Shown here: piece after piece, positions 1-10,765 of the stretch | How positions within the stretch are numbered: the first letter of the stretch is position 1 | How the letters are laid out: each line of letters begins with the position of its first letter | Assembly (NCBI GenBank): GCA_030068145.1 | Contig: JAPJBO010000515.1 | Location: 99,294 to 163,293 of the forward strand | Reading direction: 5' to 3' | Origin: Diplonema papillatum | Lineage: Eukaryota; Euglenozoa; Diplonemea; Diplonemida; Diplonemidae | Length of the DNA stretch: 64,000 nt | The notes under the pieces: generated by a model | Told to the model about the DNA's origin: nothing | Database searches by the model: none | What the model saw: only the letters and a program-made list of their open reading frames with translations | Made by a program: the position numbers and the translations under genes

Positions 1-138
1 GCGCCCGCACCTTCTTGACCCGTACGTGGTCATACCCTACAGATCCTTAACACCAATCTTCTGAGGCTGTAGAGTGAGTCAAACACAAAAACCGTACACC
101 GCGAGAGTAGGAGAAAGTAGAAAGGAAAACTGAAATTT

Positions 139-262
139 TCGTTGACCGCACTACCCTGAGCCCAAATCCTGGACGTGGTTTTCAGTTGGCAAATGATCAC
201 GATCAGAAGATCCTACTTGGGGTTCAGTTTCCTCACACATTGGCATGTGGCTAAATACAAGA
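139..262 (+). repeat. dispersed repeat family R9, copy 1
   Basis: A stretch of about 125 bases recurs at 5165-5300 in the same orientation and, inverted, at 16964-17080 and 30972-31090. Shared landmarks are the words CCCAAATCCTGGA, GATCA-GATCAGAAG and GTTTCCTCACACATT. I see no coding potential. It is probably a fragment of a transposable element of unknown class. Confidence 0.7.
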
Positions 263-938
263 GACTCGTCACTCGCACAACCGCGGCTGATACAAAACTA
301 ATGATGATGATGGGAAGAGAGTTATTTTCGTGGAACGCAGTGCCTGATCGTTTTTACGTAGTCCTGGCCTTCTTACAACCACTCTTCTGGTACCCCATCG
401 GTCCATTCCTGTTCCAACAGAACTGCATCGAACAGATTAGTTAGCTCCGTCACCAGAGCGGAGTGCACGCCCCGTTTAATTTTTACCAAACATGAAATGT
501 TGGAGGAAATGAGAAGCTTGTCGCCGCAAACCGTGGCGTTTTCACTTGCTAGTGTTCGCACAACCAATTGCAGGTTTCGGCCGAACACCTTGCGGGTGTG
601 TCTTCCAAGGGCTGGAACTTGAGGATAGCTGCTGGCACGGAAAGCCTTGGCTAGAGCATCGCGTGGGTTCACGTGAGACGACCTGGGTTGAATTGAATCG
701 ACTACAGGCAACGGGTATGCTGCAAACTGCCAGCCGCACGGCTTACTGCCACCCGCCGAAGGCCGTTCTCTCCAAACTTCTTTTTGCGAAGCCGCGGTAT
801 CATGCAGGGTCAAAACCTTGTGTCTTTTTGGTAAATGGCCACCAATTTTTTTCCGACATCTGCTACCGAAAAATACGGAAGCTGCAACAGCCAGCCATCG
901 TCAAGTCAGTCGTTAAGGCGCTTCGAAGCATCCAGCAT
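263..938. other. no recognisable gene; repeat R10 at 476-549
   Basis: Open frames exist on both strands (146 codons on the minus strand, 133 on the plus) but none has a recognisable motif. Positions 476-549 recur almost unchanged at 22845-22914, inside the intron of gene B, so at least that part is a dispersed repeat. The right half may be a decayed part of the LINE that follows. Confidence 0.4.
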
Positions 939-1824
939 CCAACCTGACACTGAAATAGTCTTGGCCACTGATGGCAGCTTTATAGAGGAGCACTCCAAAG
1001 GCGCGATAGGGGTTGCGGTTAACGACCAATCCTTTGGCGCTCGGATTAACGGAACGGTTACGTCGAGTACGCAAGCTGAAGTGTGTGCAATACTGGCAGC
1101 AGAGGCAGCGCTGAAAATAGTGGCTGACACACGGCCAGACCGCCGATACTAGCCAGAGTTACAGGAAAGAAGAGTGCCACAGACCCGCTGTCAAGAGTGT
1201 TCGGAAATAGAATGGGCAAGGGGACACGCAGCCAACCGCTATATTAATGCAGCGGACGAGGCAGCAGGAAGAGCCCTGAACGGTCGAAGCGTCTTTGATG
1301 TGGAGTGGGTCTACCGAGACGCAGGCCTTCAGTATGTATGCGCCCAAGATGCCGCCGGTCTAGTGCAGATGGAGGAGATCGGCAGATTTGTCCGAAAAAC
1401 CCTCGATCACCAGAGGAACAGCAGACTCCGAGAGCGGCTAAACGCACCACGGAGCAGCATCAACGGCAAGACGCTGCACCAGCTCCGGAAGGTCAGTGGA
1501 GCAGTGGATCTGCTGCAGGCGCTAGTGAGGCGCTCGGTTCTACAAGACGGCACAACGGAGATAGGCGGCCTGGGAGGCTGCAATGAAAAGGCCACCTCCC
1601 ATCACGTGGACGACGCAGCGCACCTCAGTTGGTTCCGACCGGAGGCGGATCTAAGGCCAGAGTTCGGGGGCAAAACACCCTCCCGAATGCAGGTCCTGGA
1701 TGCCTTCGCGAAGGGAAACCGCGCAATGATCCGAAGTGTAGCTCCACGCGTTCGCAGCCAGCTACCGGAGGACAAGTGCGCTGAATGGGCAACATGGGCC
1801 CTACACGCAGTGGGCAAGAAGTGA
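939..1824 (+). pseudogene. non-LTR retrotransposon remnant: RNase H domain and C-terminal region
   Basis: Read in one frame, this gives an RNase H-like segment: a TDGSF motif (first catalytic Asp, about 963-977) and then AEVCAILAAEAAL (catalytic Glu, about 1076). After a TAG stop at 1150-1152 the same frame continues with WARGHAANRYINAADEAA (last Asp region, about 1213-1266). The central Asp-Ser motif normally found between these parts is missing, which suggests an internal deletion as well as the stop. About 185 further codons follow to a TGA at 1822-1824 and are probably the element's C-terminus. No reverse transcriptase domain is visible upstream, so this is a 5'-truncated, dead LINE copy of a clade that carries RNase H. 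It ends about 0.7 kb before gene A, on the same strand. Confidence 0.75.
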
Positions 1825-2416
1825 AGACAGCGGCAGCAACCCCTCAACCAGCAACAACATGATGAAGCAGTAGACACACCGCGTTCGTTCCCAACACCCC
1901 GGCCAAGCAACACCAACACCCCAAGAAGTACTACTCTCGCGGTACCCAACTTCCCCCAACACCCTTGCGCGTCAAGAATCCTCCGAGTTCTCGAAACTCC
2001 TCGCCAACAGCGGACATCCTGCACATCATCACCACCCCTCCCGTGGACCGGCCTGCAAACATCCCCTCAGCTCCGCCATCGCTACGCTCTGCCACTCGCA
2101 GTCCACCGCAGCAGATCAGCAGCAGATAAGCCCCCGTGTTCAAACTCATCTCCTGGCCAAGCAACCGTTTCTCAGCTCCATACGCTCCGACCCAATCACC
2201 ATTCCCTCAACACCCTCATGAATCAGCACACCTCCCAACCTGCAACATCCTTATTCAACAGCAGTTCGCGCAATCCATGGATCATAATCAGCCTCCCCCG
2301 CACCCGCCCGCAGCTCCGCCATCGCTCCGCTTTGGAAACCGCAGACCATCGCAGCAGATCAGCAGCTACTGTAAGTGAACTAATACAAACAACTCAATGA
2401 ACGCCGTCACATCTTT
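1825..2416 (+). repeat. LINE 3' tail with an internal degenerate duplication
   Basis: The CA-rich sequence after the LINE stop contains two related blocks. CTCCGCCATCGCT is followed by a shared GCAGCAGATCAGCAGC at about 2072-2127 and again at about 2311-2370. A GGCCAAGCAAC word occurs at 1902-1912 and 2155-2165. It looks like a duplicated 3' UTR. I see no polyadenine tail. Confidence 0.45.
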
Positions 2417-2417
2417 T

Positions 2418-2475
2418 GCAGCTGGCAGCCTCCTCAAGTATTTCCTACTATGCAGGTGCTTATACAAAAAAGATC
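2418..2475 (+). repeat. repeat R7 fragment immediately upstream of gene A
   Basis: GCTGGCAGCCTCCTCAAGTA and the following bases match 16804-16857 and, inverted, 38972-39035. It ends about 40 bases before the gene A start codon, so a mobile-element fragment forms part of that gene's 5' region. Confidence 0.65.
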
Positions 2476-2516
2476 GGGACCGACGGTAACACAAAGAATC
2501 CGTGTATAAATTGACG

Positions 2517-5500
2517 ATGACGATCAGCATGAGATGGGCGCTTCTGGCGTCGGCGGCGGCCTGCGTGGGCGGGTTCAGCCTCAACACGACGGATGACATG
2601 TATACCATTGACACGGGAGCGGACCTCGTCTTCACGGTGCGCCGTACAGAGCCACCCGGATTGACTTCAACGTCGATTGGAGGCATCGAGTCGCTCCTGT
2701 ACAAAGGCGTTGAGTACACAGAGGAAGGTCAGCGAGACTCGCACATCGGCTCCGGCTTCGACTGGCTCTACGAGGGCGACACGACTGTGACCGTTGACGC
2801 GGTTCTGATTGACGACTCGATCATCAAAGTCACGGTCGAGACCCCGTACCTGATTCACTACTACATCGTCAAGAAGGGCGTGTCGCCGGCTAGAATTTAC
2901 ATGGGCACATACTGGTCGAAGCAGCCGAACACCGAAGAGCAGGTTGTCGGTTTTTTTAGTCGTATATTAAGATCGAAGATCTCAGAAGATTAATACTATT
3001 CCGACGATAACACTTGTACAAAGGTTATTGCCCCGTCGTCCCCGAGAAAAAAACACCGTAATTTTACCCCCACCCACCCTTGCAGAACCCTGACAGAAGT
3101 TCGTGGCATACACACGAGAATCTCTGCACGACCTTTCTACGTTTGTTACGCACCATCTTGCATCACGCAGCAGCAAGGACGAGAGCAGCGAGTACGGAGC
3201 AGCGAGACGGGCGAGGAGGAGTATATTATACACCAAACATGCACATAAGAACGCGTCGTCACAGGCCATCCACGGCGTTTCCTTGCGCCCTGTACCAAGA
3301 ACCAAACGTCCAGGGCAAAGCGTTCAACGAAACAATTCCCTCATCGTTTTCCGGTTTCAACCGTGGTTAGCCAGTGACGCGTCTTGTTTTATATTTTTCA
3401 TCCTGAAAGGGTACCAGGGAAAGCCTGCTGCACGGGAGCCAAGCTTCACATATTCGGCGGTACTGCAGAGCCACGGGCCTACGGGCCAAGTGGCTACCGA
3501 TTTCCCAAACTAAAGCATCAAGGCGTGGCGCACCTTGGGCTTGGCGCTCGCGCTGAACACAAGCTCGTCGAGACTGCCGGCCACAGGGCAGAGCGGACGG
3601 GTTGTGACACTGTGCTGCCTTCGACTCAAGCTTTGCAAGCTGAGGTTGACCGTCACGTTCCTGGACCCGGAGCGGCCTTTTTCTTTTTTTCTCCTTCTTC
3701 GGTGTCATGGGGGGGCCTTCACGTGGCGACACTGTTGACCGCACCTTAATTGTGTCGCGGTCGCCGATCCCCCAACCGCCAGCATCATGTACTTGATGCG
3801 ACGCGGAGCAAGTGCTGACAGCACCGCCCGGCGATAGAGGGCCACAAAAGTGGCAAATTGACCGGTCGGGGGGGTGCTTAGCAGCCAATGGCCTGATGGC
3901 TGAGTGCACACCTAAGCAGGGCTGCATCCTCGTGTTGTAGCCGTGTTGTGCATAAGGCTTCGTGGGTGCCTGGTCAACCACCTCATCACAATAGGCGCAA
4001 ACCTTTCTCGACCGTGATTGGACAGTCGGGATGCCGGGGGCGGGTCTCCATGAAGAAGAGAAAAGTAAAGCAAGACCTGCCCCCTGCGCCTGCTGTCTCC
4101 GGCTGCTTCGGCAGACGACACATACTACTGCTACTAGGTAGTCTGTGGCGGCTTGTGCAGTCTATCGTCACAGATTGTTGCTGCATAACCACTACTACTC
4201 CTCTCCTTCGGTAGTCTGTGGCGGCTTGTGCAGTCTATCGTCACATATTGTTGCTGCATAACAAGTTCAAACTACTACAACTACTCTCCTTCTTCTTCTT
4301 CAACGTGAAAGGTAAGTTGTCCGAATGCTGTCCCGGTTGCCACCGCACTGGAATCGTCATCGTGCTTTGGTGCAAGCGAAGACCAAATCAGATTGTGTTT
4401 GTATTGTATTTGCCCCTCTACCTCTATATTTCCTCCCTTCCATTCGGAGTCAAAGCAGCTGCGTCGAGTATTTTGAATGCAAACGCTCTGGTTTACTCCC
4501 GTATCTGCGGGACAACTACTAGGGGACAACCCGCGGGGGAGAAAGGAAGTGCGCCGAATCATCTGGCGATTCCTCGGGCTCGTCAGACTGCACAGCGGAC
4601 GTGGATTGGCCACCGGAGACAAACAGTACGCGGGCAAAAAGCGACCGAAGCATGAAACGACGCGTGCAAAGAGGTAGTCGGTAGCGGCTTGTGCAGTCTA
4701 TCATCACAGATTGCTGCTGCATATCAAGTTCAAACTACTACTACTTTCTTTCATAGTACATTCGTACTGGAGCACATGTCCGGAAAAAAATGAAAGAGAC
4801 AAGTAACGACACGAGTACGGGACCTCCGCTCCAATCCTTGGAAATCCCGCTCCCCCCTCGAGGAGTCGACAAGGTGCCAACTGACATGACCAGGATTTAG
4901 ACCCGAAATCCCGGAAAATAGTCGAGGATGCCCGGTCGGTAAGGGGTTAAGAACGAACAGCATGAAATTGCTGGCGTTTGCTTCCTCCGGCATGTCGGAG
5001 GTGGCGGTGGGATCCAATCGCAGAAGCTGGAGTCAAAGCTACAGTGAAAAAAAGCGGGTGTGGTGCGGATTCACACACATTTTGGTCGTGGTGGAGCAGC
5101 CCCTCTCTCCAGCTCACCGTGGGAGCACTGACAGACACTGCTAAAAAAAGCGCGACACCTTGACAGCACTTTTTGTTGACCGCGCTACCCTGAGCCCAAA
5201 TCCTGGATGTGGTTTCAGGTGGCACATTTGTCAAATGATCATGATCAGAAGGTCCTACTTGAGCGCTTCAGTTTCCTCACACATTCAGGGCATTAGCTTC
5301 CCATTCCAAATTCTGTCAGCTGACGGAATTTGGAAATCCGGGCGGCTAAAAAAATATAAAAAAAAAGTGCAAAAAACGACCTTCGATGAAAAAAGTCGTG
5401 GGGGTCCGGTGGAGGCGTGGGTTAGGCCAGCTTTGCCAGGAAGCTGGCTGGCGGTCAGGGCTGGCCATCGGTGGGTCGCCGCTGGGCATGGTGGGCTGGC

Positions 5501-8500
5501 TGGCAGAAGTTTGGGGCTGCTGTGGGTGCTGAGCCGAGTGAGAGAGTCGAAGCTCAGAAGCAGCCCGGAATTCTTGACAGATTCTCTCCGAGTTGAAACA
5601 AGTGCCTTGTTCCGTGTGATCTCCGGTCTGCACCTACACATGCCAATGATTTACCAGCACACAGTATCTGAGTGGTGGATGAATTTGAAATGGGCTGTTG
5701 GCTTCAGGAGTGTGCACCAGGGGAGGGTCACACAGATGGCAAACAGTGCCACCAGTACGTTGGTCGATATGTTTAACGCGACAAACGGACTGAGAAGTGC
5801 AAACTCTTTCTCCACCTGAATGTACCGTACCGTTTGCCGGGGGGCGGAGCCCCACGGACCCCCCCCCCCCTTTTGGAAGCCCAAACAACGGCTTCTCGGT
5901 TTCAGAGCGGGAAAAGCAAATCGGCTATTGAGACGGAATTTGGAAAACTGAGGCAAAAATGAAGCTAATAGCCTGCACACATTGCATGGCTAAAAAAAAA
6001 ACAAAAAACTTTTCCAGATTTAGGCTTCCTCCGGCAATTTGGAGGTAAGCGGGGGCGCTGTAAAGAACTCTAAAAAAACACAGATTCGATTCCTGTTCAG
6101 GCTGGACCCGAACAAGGTGCCCGACAGTTACCCCGAAGGCGACGTCCGTAACAACACGGGCGCTATCGAGTCGAAGGACATCTTCGGCACAGAGAACGGC
6201 GAAACGCGGTCGAAGCACCACACCAACCAGCGTGTCGTGGACTGGCAGTCCATGGGGGTCACAGGCGACAACGTCGGCATGTACATCGTGCGGGGCAACC
6301 ACGAAATGTCGTCCGGAGGCCCGTTCTACCGCTGCATCAGGGTCCAGACTAAGGTCGAGTCGCAGGAGCTGACCTACATGCTCAACTACCGCCAGGCGCA
6401 GACGGAGCCGTACAGGAAAGGGACGCTCGCTGTGTATACATTTGTGGTGACCGACGGCGGGGAGCCTGACGCCGCGATTGACTACGGGTTCTACGGCAGC
6501 TTGAACCTCACCGGCTACGTCCCGCCGTCCGGAAGAGGGGAAGTCGCGTGCAGCGGCGTCGAGGCGACGGCGGGAGTGAGGCACATCGCCGGCTTCAGCA
6601 ACGACAACGGGCAGTACTGGGCCATCATGGACGCGGCGACTGGGGCCTTCAGGTAGTTCGTTTGCATTTTCGTCAAATTCTTTCACTCTTGAACACCACC
6701 TCAATAAACGCTAAATAAAAATGGATGCGAGTTTGGTACCCGATAAACGAATGCAAGAGCAAGAAGTACTCAGACACCACGAGCGTGAAGTAGGGTGGTG
6801 TCACGGGAGAAACGTAAAGACAAGTCCGGGACATGAGAGGCAACTAGCGCCTGAACGAAGCTAATATTTTCCCCCATGGTTTTCTTTTTCGAGGGTGTTC
6901 AAAAAATGCAGGTTTGCACATTGAGCGAACGAACACCATACTATATATACTGATCATTTGACCGGTTTACCTTACTCTGAACATTCAATTTTGAGGAATA
7001 AGCAAACCAAGTAGTTAGTCACACGGCGTGTGTTTACTACCCGACTCCCACCCCAACTCCTCGAAAAAACGCCCAGGGCTCCCGGTATCCTCCCGGTATC
7101 CTCCGGGGGTGTACACGATGACGATCTTCAAGAACGAGCTGGAAGTGCACGTGCAGGAAGACGTCGCCGTCACTGCAGGGCAAGTCACGGAGCTGCCGCG
7201 CCTTCAGCGTCTTGGCCGGCGACCCTTCTGGCGAAGCGACCATCTTCAGGATCGGCGACTGGGACGGATCGCCGGAAGACCTGCGCAACGGCGAAAATAT
7301 CACGAGGATGCACCCGTCGGAGGTCCGGATGGACCCTTGGGTGGCCTCCCCGTTTGTGGGCTTTCAGTTTTTATAGACAGCACCTTCATCAGAAGTTCTG
7401 GCCGCAAATGGTAGCAGTACTTAGTCACAACCTAAGCTTGCAAAAGTTAAAGTGCCAACAATATTATGTCTACACCCTCCACTACCCGACTCCCTCAATG
7501 GTCTAACACACCGGACCTTTAGCCCCAAACAATTATGCGTAAGTTTGCACAATGAACGAACCAAGTAGTCGGTCACAACTTTGCTAACCAAAGTGTTACT
7601 TACCCGACTCCAGCCTAAATGGTCAACTTTCAAAACACAGGGCACCTGGTATCCTCCCGGGGGTGTACACGATGACGATCTTCAAGAACGAGCTGGAAGT
7701 GCACGTGCAGGAAGACGTCGCCGTCGCCGCAGGGCAAGTCACGGAGCTGCCCGCCTTCAGCGTCTTGGCCGGCGACCCGTCTGGCGAAGCGACCATCTTC
7801 AGGATCGGCGACTGGGACGGATCGCCGGAAGAGCTGCGCAACGGCGAAAAGATCACGAGGATGCACCCGTCGGACGTCCGGATGGACCCTTGGGTGGCCT
7901 CCCCGTTCGTGGTCGGAAACACGTCGGCGAGCGAGTTCCCGGGCGTGTTGTTCAAAGCCGTGAACAACGACTACCAGATCCACTTCAAGATGACCGACGA
8001 CCAGAAGCTCGTCGTTCGCTCCGCGAGGGTCGGAATCACCGTCTCGCACAATGGTGCGCGGCCGTTGCTGGGGGTAAACGGCTGGACGTCGAAGGTCCCG
8101 TCTTCTCCGCCGAAGCTGCCCACGAGGACGCTGACCACCGGCACGTACAGAGGGAACAACAAGATGTTCACCTACGAGATCCCGACGACTGCGTGGACGG
8201 CCGACGAGTACCAAGTGCTGACGGTGACCGTCGCCAGCGGCTCCGGCGGGTCCGAGTACCTGAGCCCCGCCATGGCCATCGACTGCGTCGACCTGCTGGA
8301 GGCTGGGTGGAGCTCCCCGGCGCCGGCCACCATGGTGCCCACCCAAGCACCCGCCACGCAGGCACCCGCCACGCGGGCACCCGCCACGCGGGCACCCGCC
8401 ACGACGTCGCCTGGCACCCCTGCCCCCGAGACGACCAGCCCGTCGACTTCGGCTCCTGCCACGCTGGCGCCTCCGACGGCCACGTCGGCTCCCTCGAGCT

Positions 8501-8577
8501 CTGCCGCCAGCACCGCCTTTAGCACGGTTCTCGCGGCCGCCACGACAGCAGCGCTCGTCGTGCTGACCGTTCTTTAG
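2517..8577 (+). CDS. gene A: secreted, GPI-anchor-type rhamnogalacturonan lyase (PL4), three exons
   Basis: Proposed exons are 2517-2942, 6084-6652 and 7641-8577 (643 residues). Introns are GT-AG: the first is 3,141 bp (phase 0) and the second 988 bp (the codon AG|G is split, giving [11 protein letters not shown]). The enzyme should cleave the rhamnose-galacturonate backbone of rhamnogalacturonan I by beta-elimination at the cell surface. The start at 2517 gives a signal peptide ([17 protein letters not shown]). Exon 2 holds the SGGPFYR and AQTEPYRKG motifs of the catalytic region. Exon 3 holds LPGVYTM (FnIII-like segment), [19 protein letters not shown] and the LSPAMAIDC end of the C-terminal jelly-roll. 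From about residue 560 there is a Pro/Ala/Thr stalk, then a hydrophobic tail typical of a GPI signal. The residue before AQTE is Gln, where the array genes have His. Splice sites are inferred from paralogue alignment. Both introns are full of repeats, so expression is not assured. Confidence 0.85.
3890..4135 (+). repeat. dispersed repeat R4, copy 1
   Basis: About 245 bases align closely with 33921-34172, including GGCTGAGTGCACACCTAAGC near the start and TCCGGCTGCTTCGGCAGACG near the end. Function and class are unknown. Confidence 0.75.
4137..4262 (+). repeat. dispersed repeat R2, two tandem units
   Basis: GGTAGTCTGTGGCGGCTTGT starts at 4137 and again at 4210. Related single copies lie at 4672-4744 and 23240-23320, and in those two the conserved stretch extends about 25 bases further upstream. 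Each copy ends in a run of ACT triplets. Confidence 0.7.
4835..4950 (-). mobile_element. truncated end of the piggyBac-type MITE found at 41327-41595
   Basis: Positions 4835-4950 are the reverse complement of 41327-41440: they share CAGGATTTAGACCC, GCCCGGTC and the terminal GTAAGGGGTTAA. The other end is not present nearby, so this is a solo end lying in intron 1 of gene A. Confidence 0.65.
5165..5300 (+). repeat. dispersed repeat R9, copy 2
   Basis: It matches 139-262 in the same orientation, with small differences such as GATCATGATCAGAAGG in place of GATCACGATCAGAAGA. It lies in intron 1 of gene A. Confidence 0.7.
7068..7361 (+). pseudogene. broken duplicate of the start of gene A exon 3, inside intron 2
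   Basis: From about 7068 the sequence repeats the acceptor and the first about 290 bases of exon 3 (7641 onward) with few changes. A short duplication of TATCCTCCCGG near the start and an extra base at GCTGCCGCGCC (about 7195) break the frame. The copy stops abruptly after CCCCGTTTGTGG at 7361. It should be spliced out with intron 2, but its own CCCAG acceptor could make a truncated isoform. Confidence 0.8.
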
Positions 8578-10327
8578 AAGCCGATGGTTTTCAGCCTCCC
8601 AGATCGATCGACAGTTTGAAGCCATTCTTCCGGAAACTGTTCGGTTTGTTTGAGTGTGAGTGTGTGCGCAAACAGCGCATTGTTGGTCAGCGTGTTTTGG
8701 TGGTTGGCCAGAAATACTGACCTGAAAATTTCAGTGAAATTAAAACAGGGTAAAAACAAGTGGAAAAACGATCAACCGGCACGCACAAAAGTGAGTGTTA
8801 ACAGTGCATTGAGTTGAAGCCAGGGTTAGTGGTTGCTCCAGCACCGGCGAGTGAACAGCAGAGCCAAGCCTGAACCGGTGTTCTACGGTCGTATCCGGAA
8901 TGTGGCGCAAGCTGCTTGGGGACACAACTGGCGTCGAGGTAAGTCTCCTGGAATGGGGCGAGAGTCCCGTATTTCCTCGACGAACCGTGTTGGTTAACTC
9001 CTTGCTAGCACGAGTCGCTCAGTTTTGGGAATGCTGAGCTAATCGGCAGGTAGGATTGTTCAGGAAACGGTCGTGAGCGAAACCCGACCCGGTAACGACC
9101 ATTTCACTGTCTTCTTTGTTTTGTGACGCGACAACATCACGGGGGGAGCAACATATCACGCCGGTACAAAAATACTCGAGGGACTGCCTTGTGCGCATTT
9201 CGAAGGAGACTAAAGGGGGAGAAAACAATACAACTACAAATAGGATCTTTTTTGTTGAACGCTTCTTCTGCTAAGGCTAAACATCTCCCGGAGGCCGATG
9301 GCGAGCACGTAAAGGACTTTGAGAAGAGGGTTTAAGAATCCCTGAAACCCGAGGGGGTGGTAAGAGTCGGAGATGCGTTCAAATCTTAATTGTAGCTCCT
9401 TCACTGGGGTTTATGTTTGAGACGTCTGAACATTCAGATCGTCCAAGCTTCTGTTGCGAGACGGGAGGGCCGACGACTTGGGTTCGGCGCTGGTGCTCGT
9501 CCGCCTTGTCTTCCATGGCTCGAGAAATTTCACCTTGCTTTAGGACCGACTGACCCTGGTCCAATTGGTGAAGGGGCCTAAAACACGGCGCAGAGTTGAG
9601 CACACACAGAACTATTCAATCCGCCATGGGTTTGCTCCTTACTTGCGGAGTCTCGCACTCCCTTCTTCTTTTCCCCTGTCTCATTCTTTTTGCGACAACC
9701 AATTTCTGCTTCCCTGGAGACAGTATTTGTCACAGCTAAAAAGAACGTTGGCAGCGGTTTAACCAGAACACATGTAGGTTAAATCGCACAAACAAAAAAA
9801 AGCCTTTTCGAAAAAGCCTTGATGCTGCCATCAAAGCGTGCGCGATAGGCAGTTCTGCCTAAACATTACACCAAGATACAAAGGGGAACGGGCGGTAGAG
9901 ACTACGAATCTGTGTGTTATTGGTCGTTTACTGCATTTTTTTGCTCTTTTTTTTTTGCGATAACCAGTAACTATCTCCTTAGAGAGCATACTTGTTACAG
10001 CTAAAAGGAACGTTGACAGCGGTTTAACCTGAACGCGTACAGGTCAAATCGTAAAGGGGGGGGGTCGAACTAATAATAACACCTGTGTTGTTATTCGATT
10101 TGTCGAACAATAAAAAAAGTTCCGGGAAGCCGAACAGTAGCAGGATCAAATAGTGGTAGTGTTTTTAGGCAACCAGACGTGTGTCAAATAACTGATATTA
10201 TTCGACCCCTCCCCCTTTACCCCTAGACCCCCATTCCAAGCACGTTCTTGCAATCCCCCCATTCCAGTAGGGTACTTCGCGTAACGCGACTTGCTGCCCT
10301 CAGCACGCAGGATTACTTCCTCGCACT
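8578..10327. other. intergenic; short repeat copies only
   Basis: No gene is visible. R11 at 8733-8805 recurs at 18783-18835. R12 at about 9050-9145 recurs inverted at about 17585-17690. R13 at 9200-9265 recurs at 16672-16735 and, inverted, near 39110-39160. R18 at 10060-10180 recurs at about 36810-36930. The stretch 9340-9830 shows nothing else. Confidence 0.5.
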
Positions 10328-10765
10328 CTTTTTCTTTTGGTACTTCAACCATTGGTGCTGCACACGGCAACCCCATGTCCACTGTGCTCTGCGGAGTTTA
10401 CTTCGCAGATTGCCACCGTAAAAAGAAGACAAGTCAGTGCTGCCTAGCGAGTCGCAGTCACAATCAGGGCGAGTGCCCTGAGTTTTTTAACTGATTGCTC
10501 AGACACGGTTGTAGGGGCCTTCTCCCCGTGACGGATTCGCCTGTGCTCTAGTAGCACGGGTGGTCCTGGCTGTGACGAGCTACGAACAGCCGCCTGACAA
10601 ACCAGACTCACACCGCAGTCCTGTCTGCAGACACTCAGGTTCCACGCTGATGATGGTCCGCCTTATGTGTCCGTGGCTTAAAGGACCGAAACACGGCGCA
10701 GACGGGACCAGTGCGGTGTTGAGCACATACCCATTCCAAGCACGTTCTTGCATCCCCCCCCCCCC
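10328..10765 (+). repeat. dispersed repeat R1, longest copy
   Basis: This is the most complete member of the most frequent repeat here. It begins at TTTTCTTTTGGTACTTCAAC and ends near AAGCACGTTCTTGCA. Other copies are at 12918-13268, 17766-17940, 22540-22765, 32493-32815, 33024-33258 and 40676-40845, and a decayed copy sits in each array spacer (48785-48935 and its repeats). All are in the same orientation. There is no open frame common to the copies that looks like a protein. The class is undetermined; a SINE-like or other non-autonomous element is possible. Confidence 0.75.

Larger units (their letters stand above)
2943..6083 (+). other. intron 1 of gene A, 3.1 kb, built largely of dispersed repeats
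   Basis: The intron starts GTTGTC and ends ACACAG. It contains R4 (3890-4135), R2 (4137-4262 and 4644-4744), a partial R3 (4362-4475), an inverted piggyBac-type element end (4835-4950), a partial TIR-element remnant (about 5016-5070) and R9 (5165-5300). The stretch 2990-3890 and the stretch 5300-6040 show nothing recognisable. The paralogous intron in the array genes is only 294 bp, so most of this length looks acquired by insertion. Confidence 0.7.
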
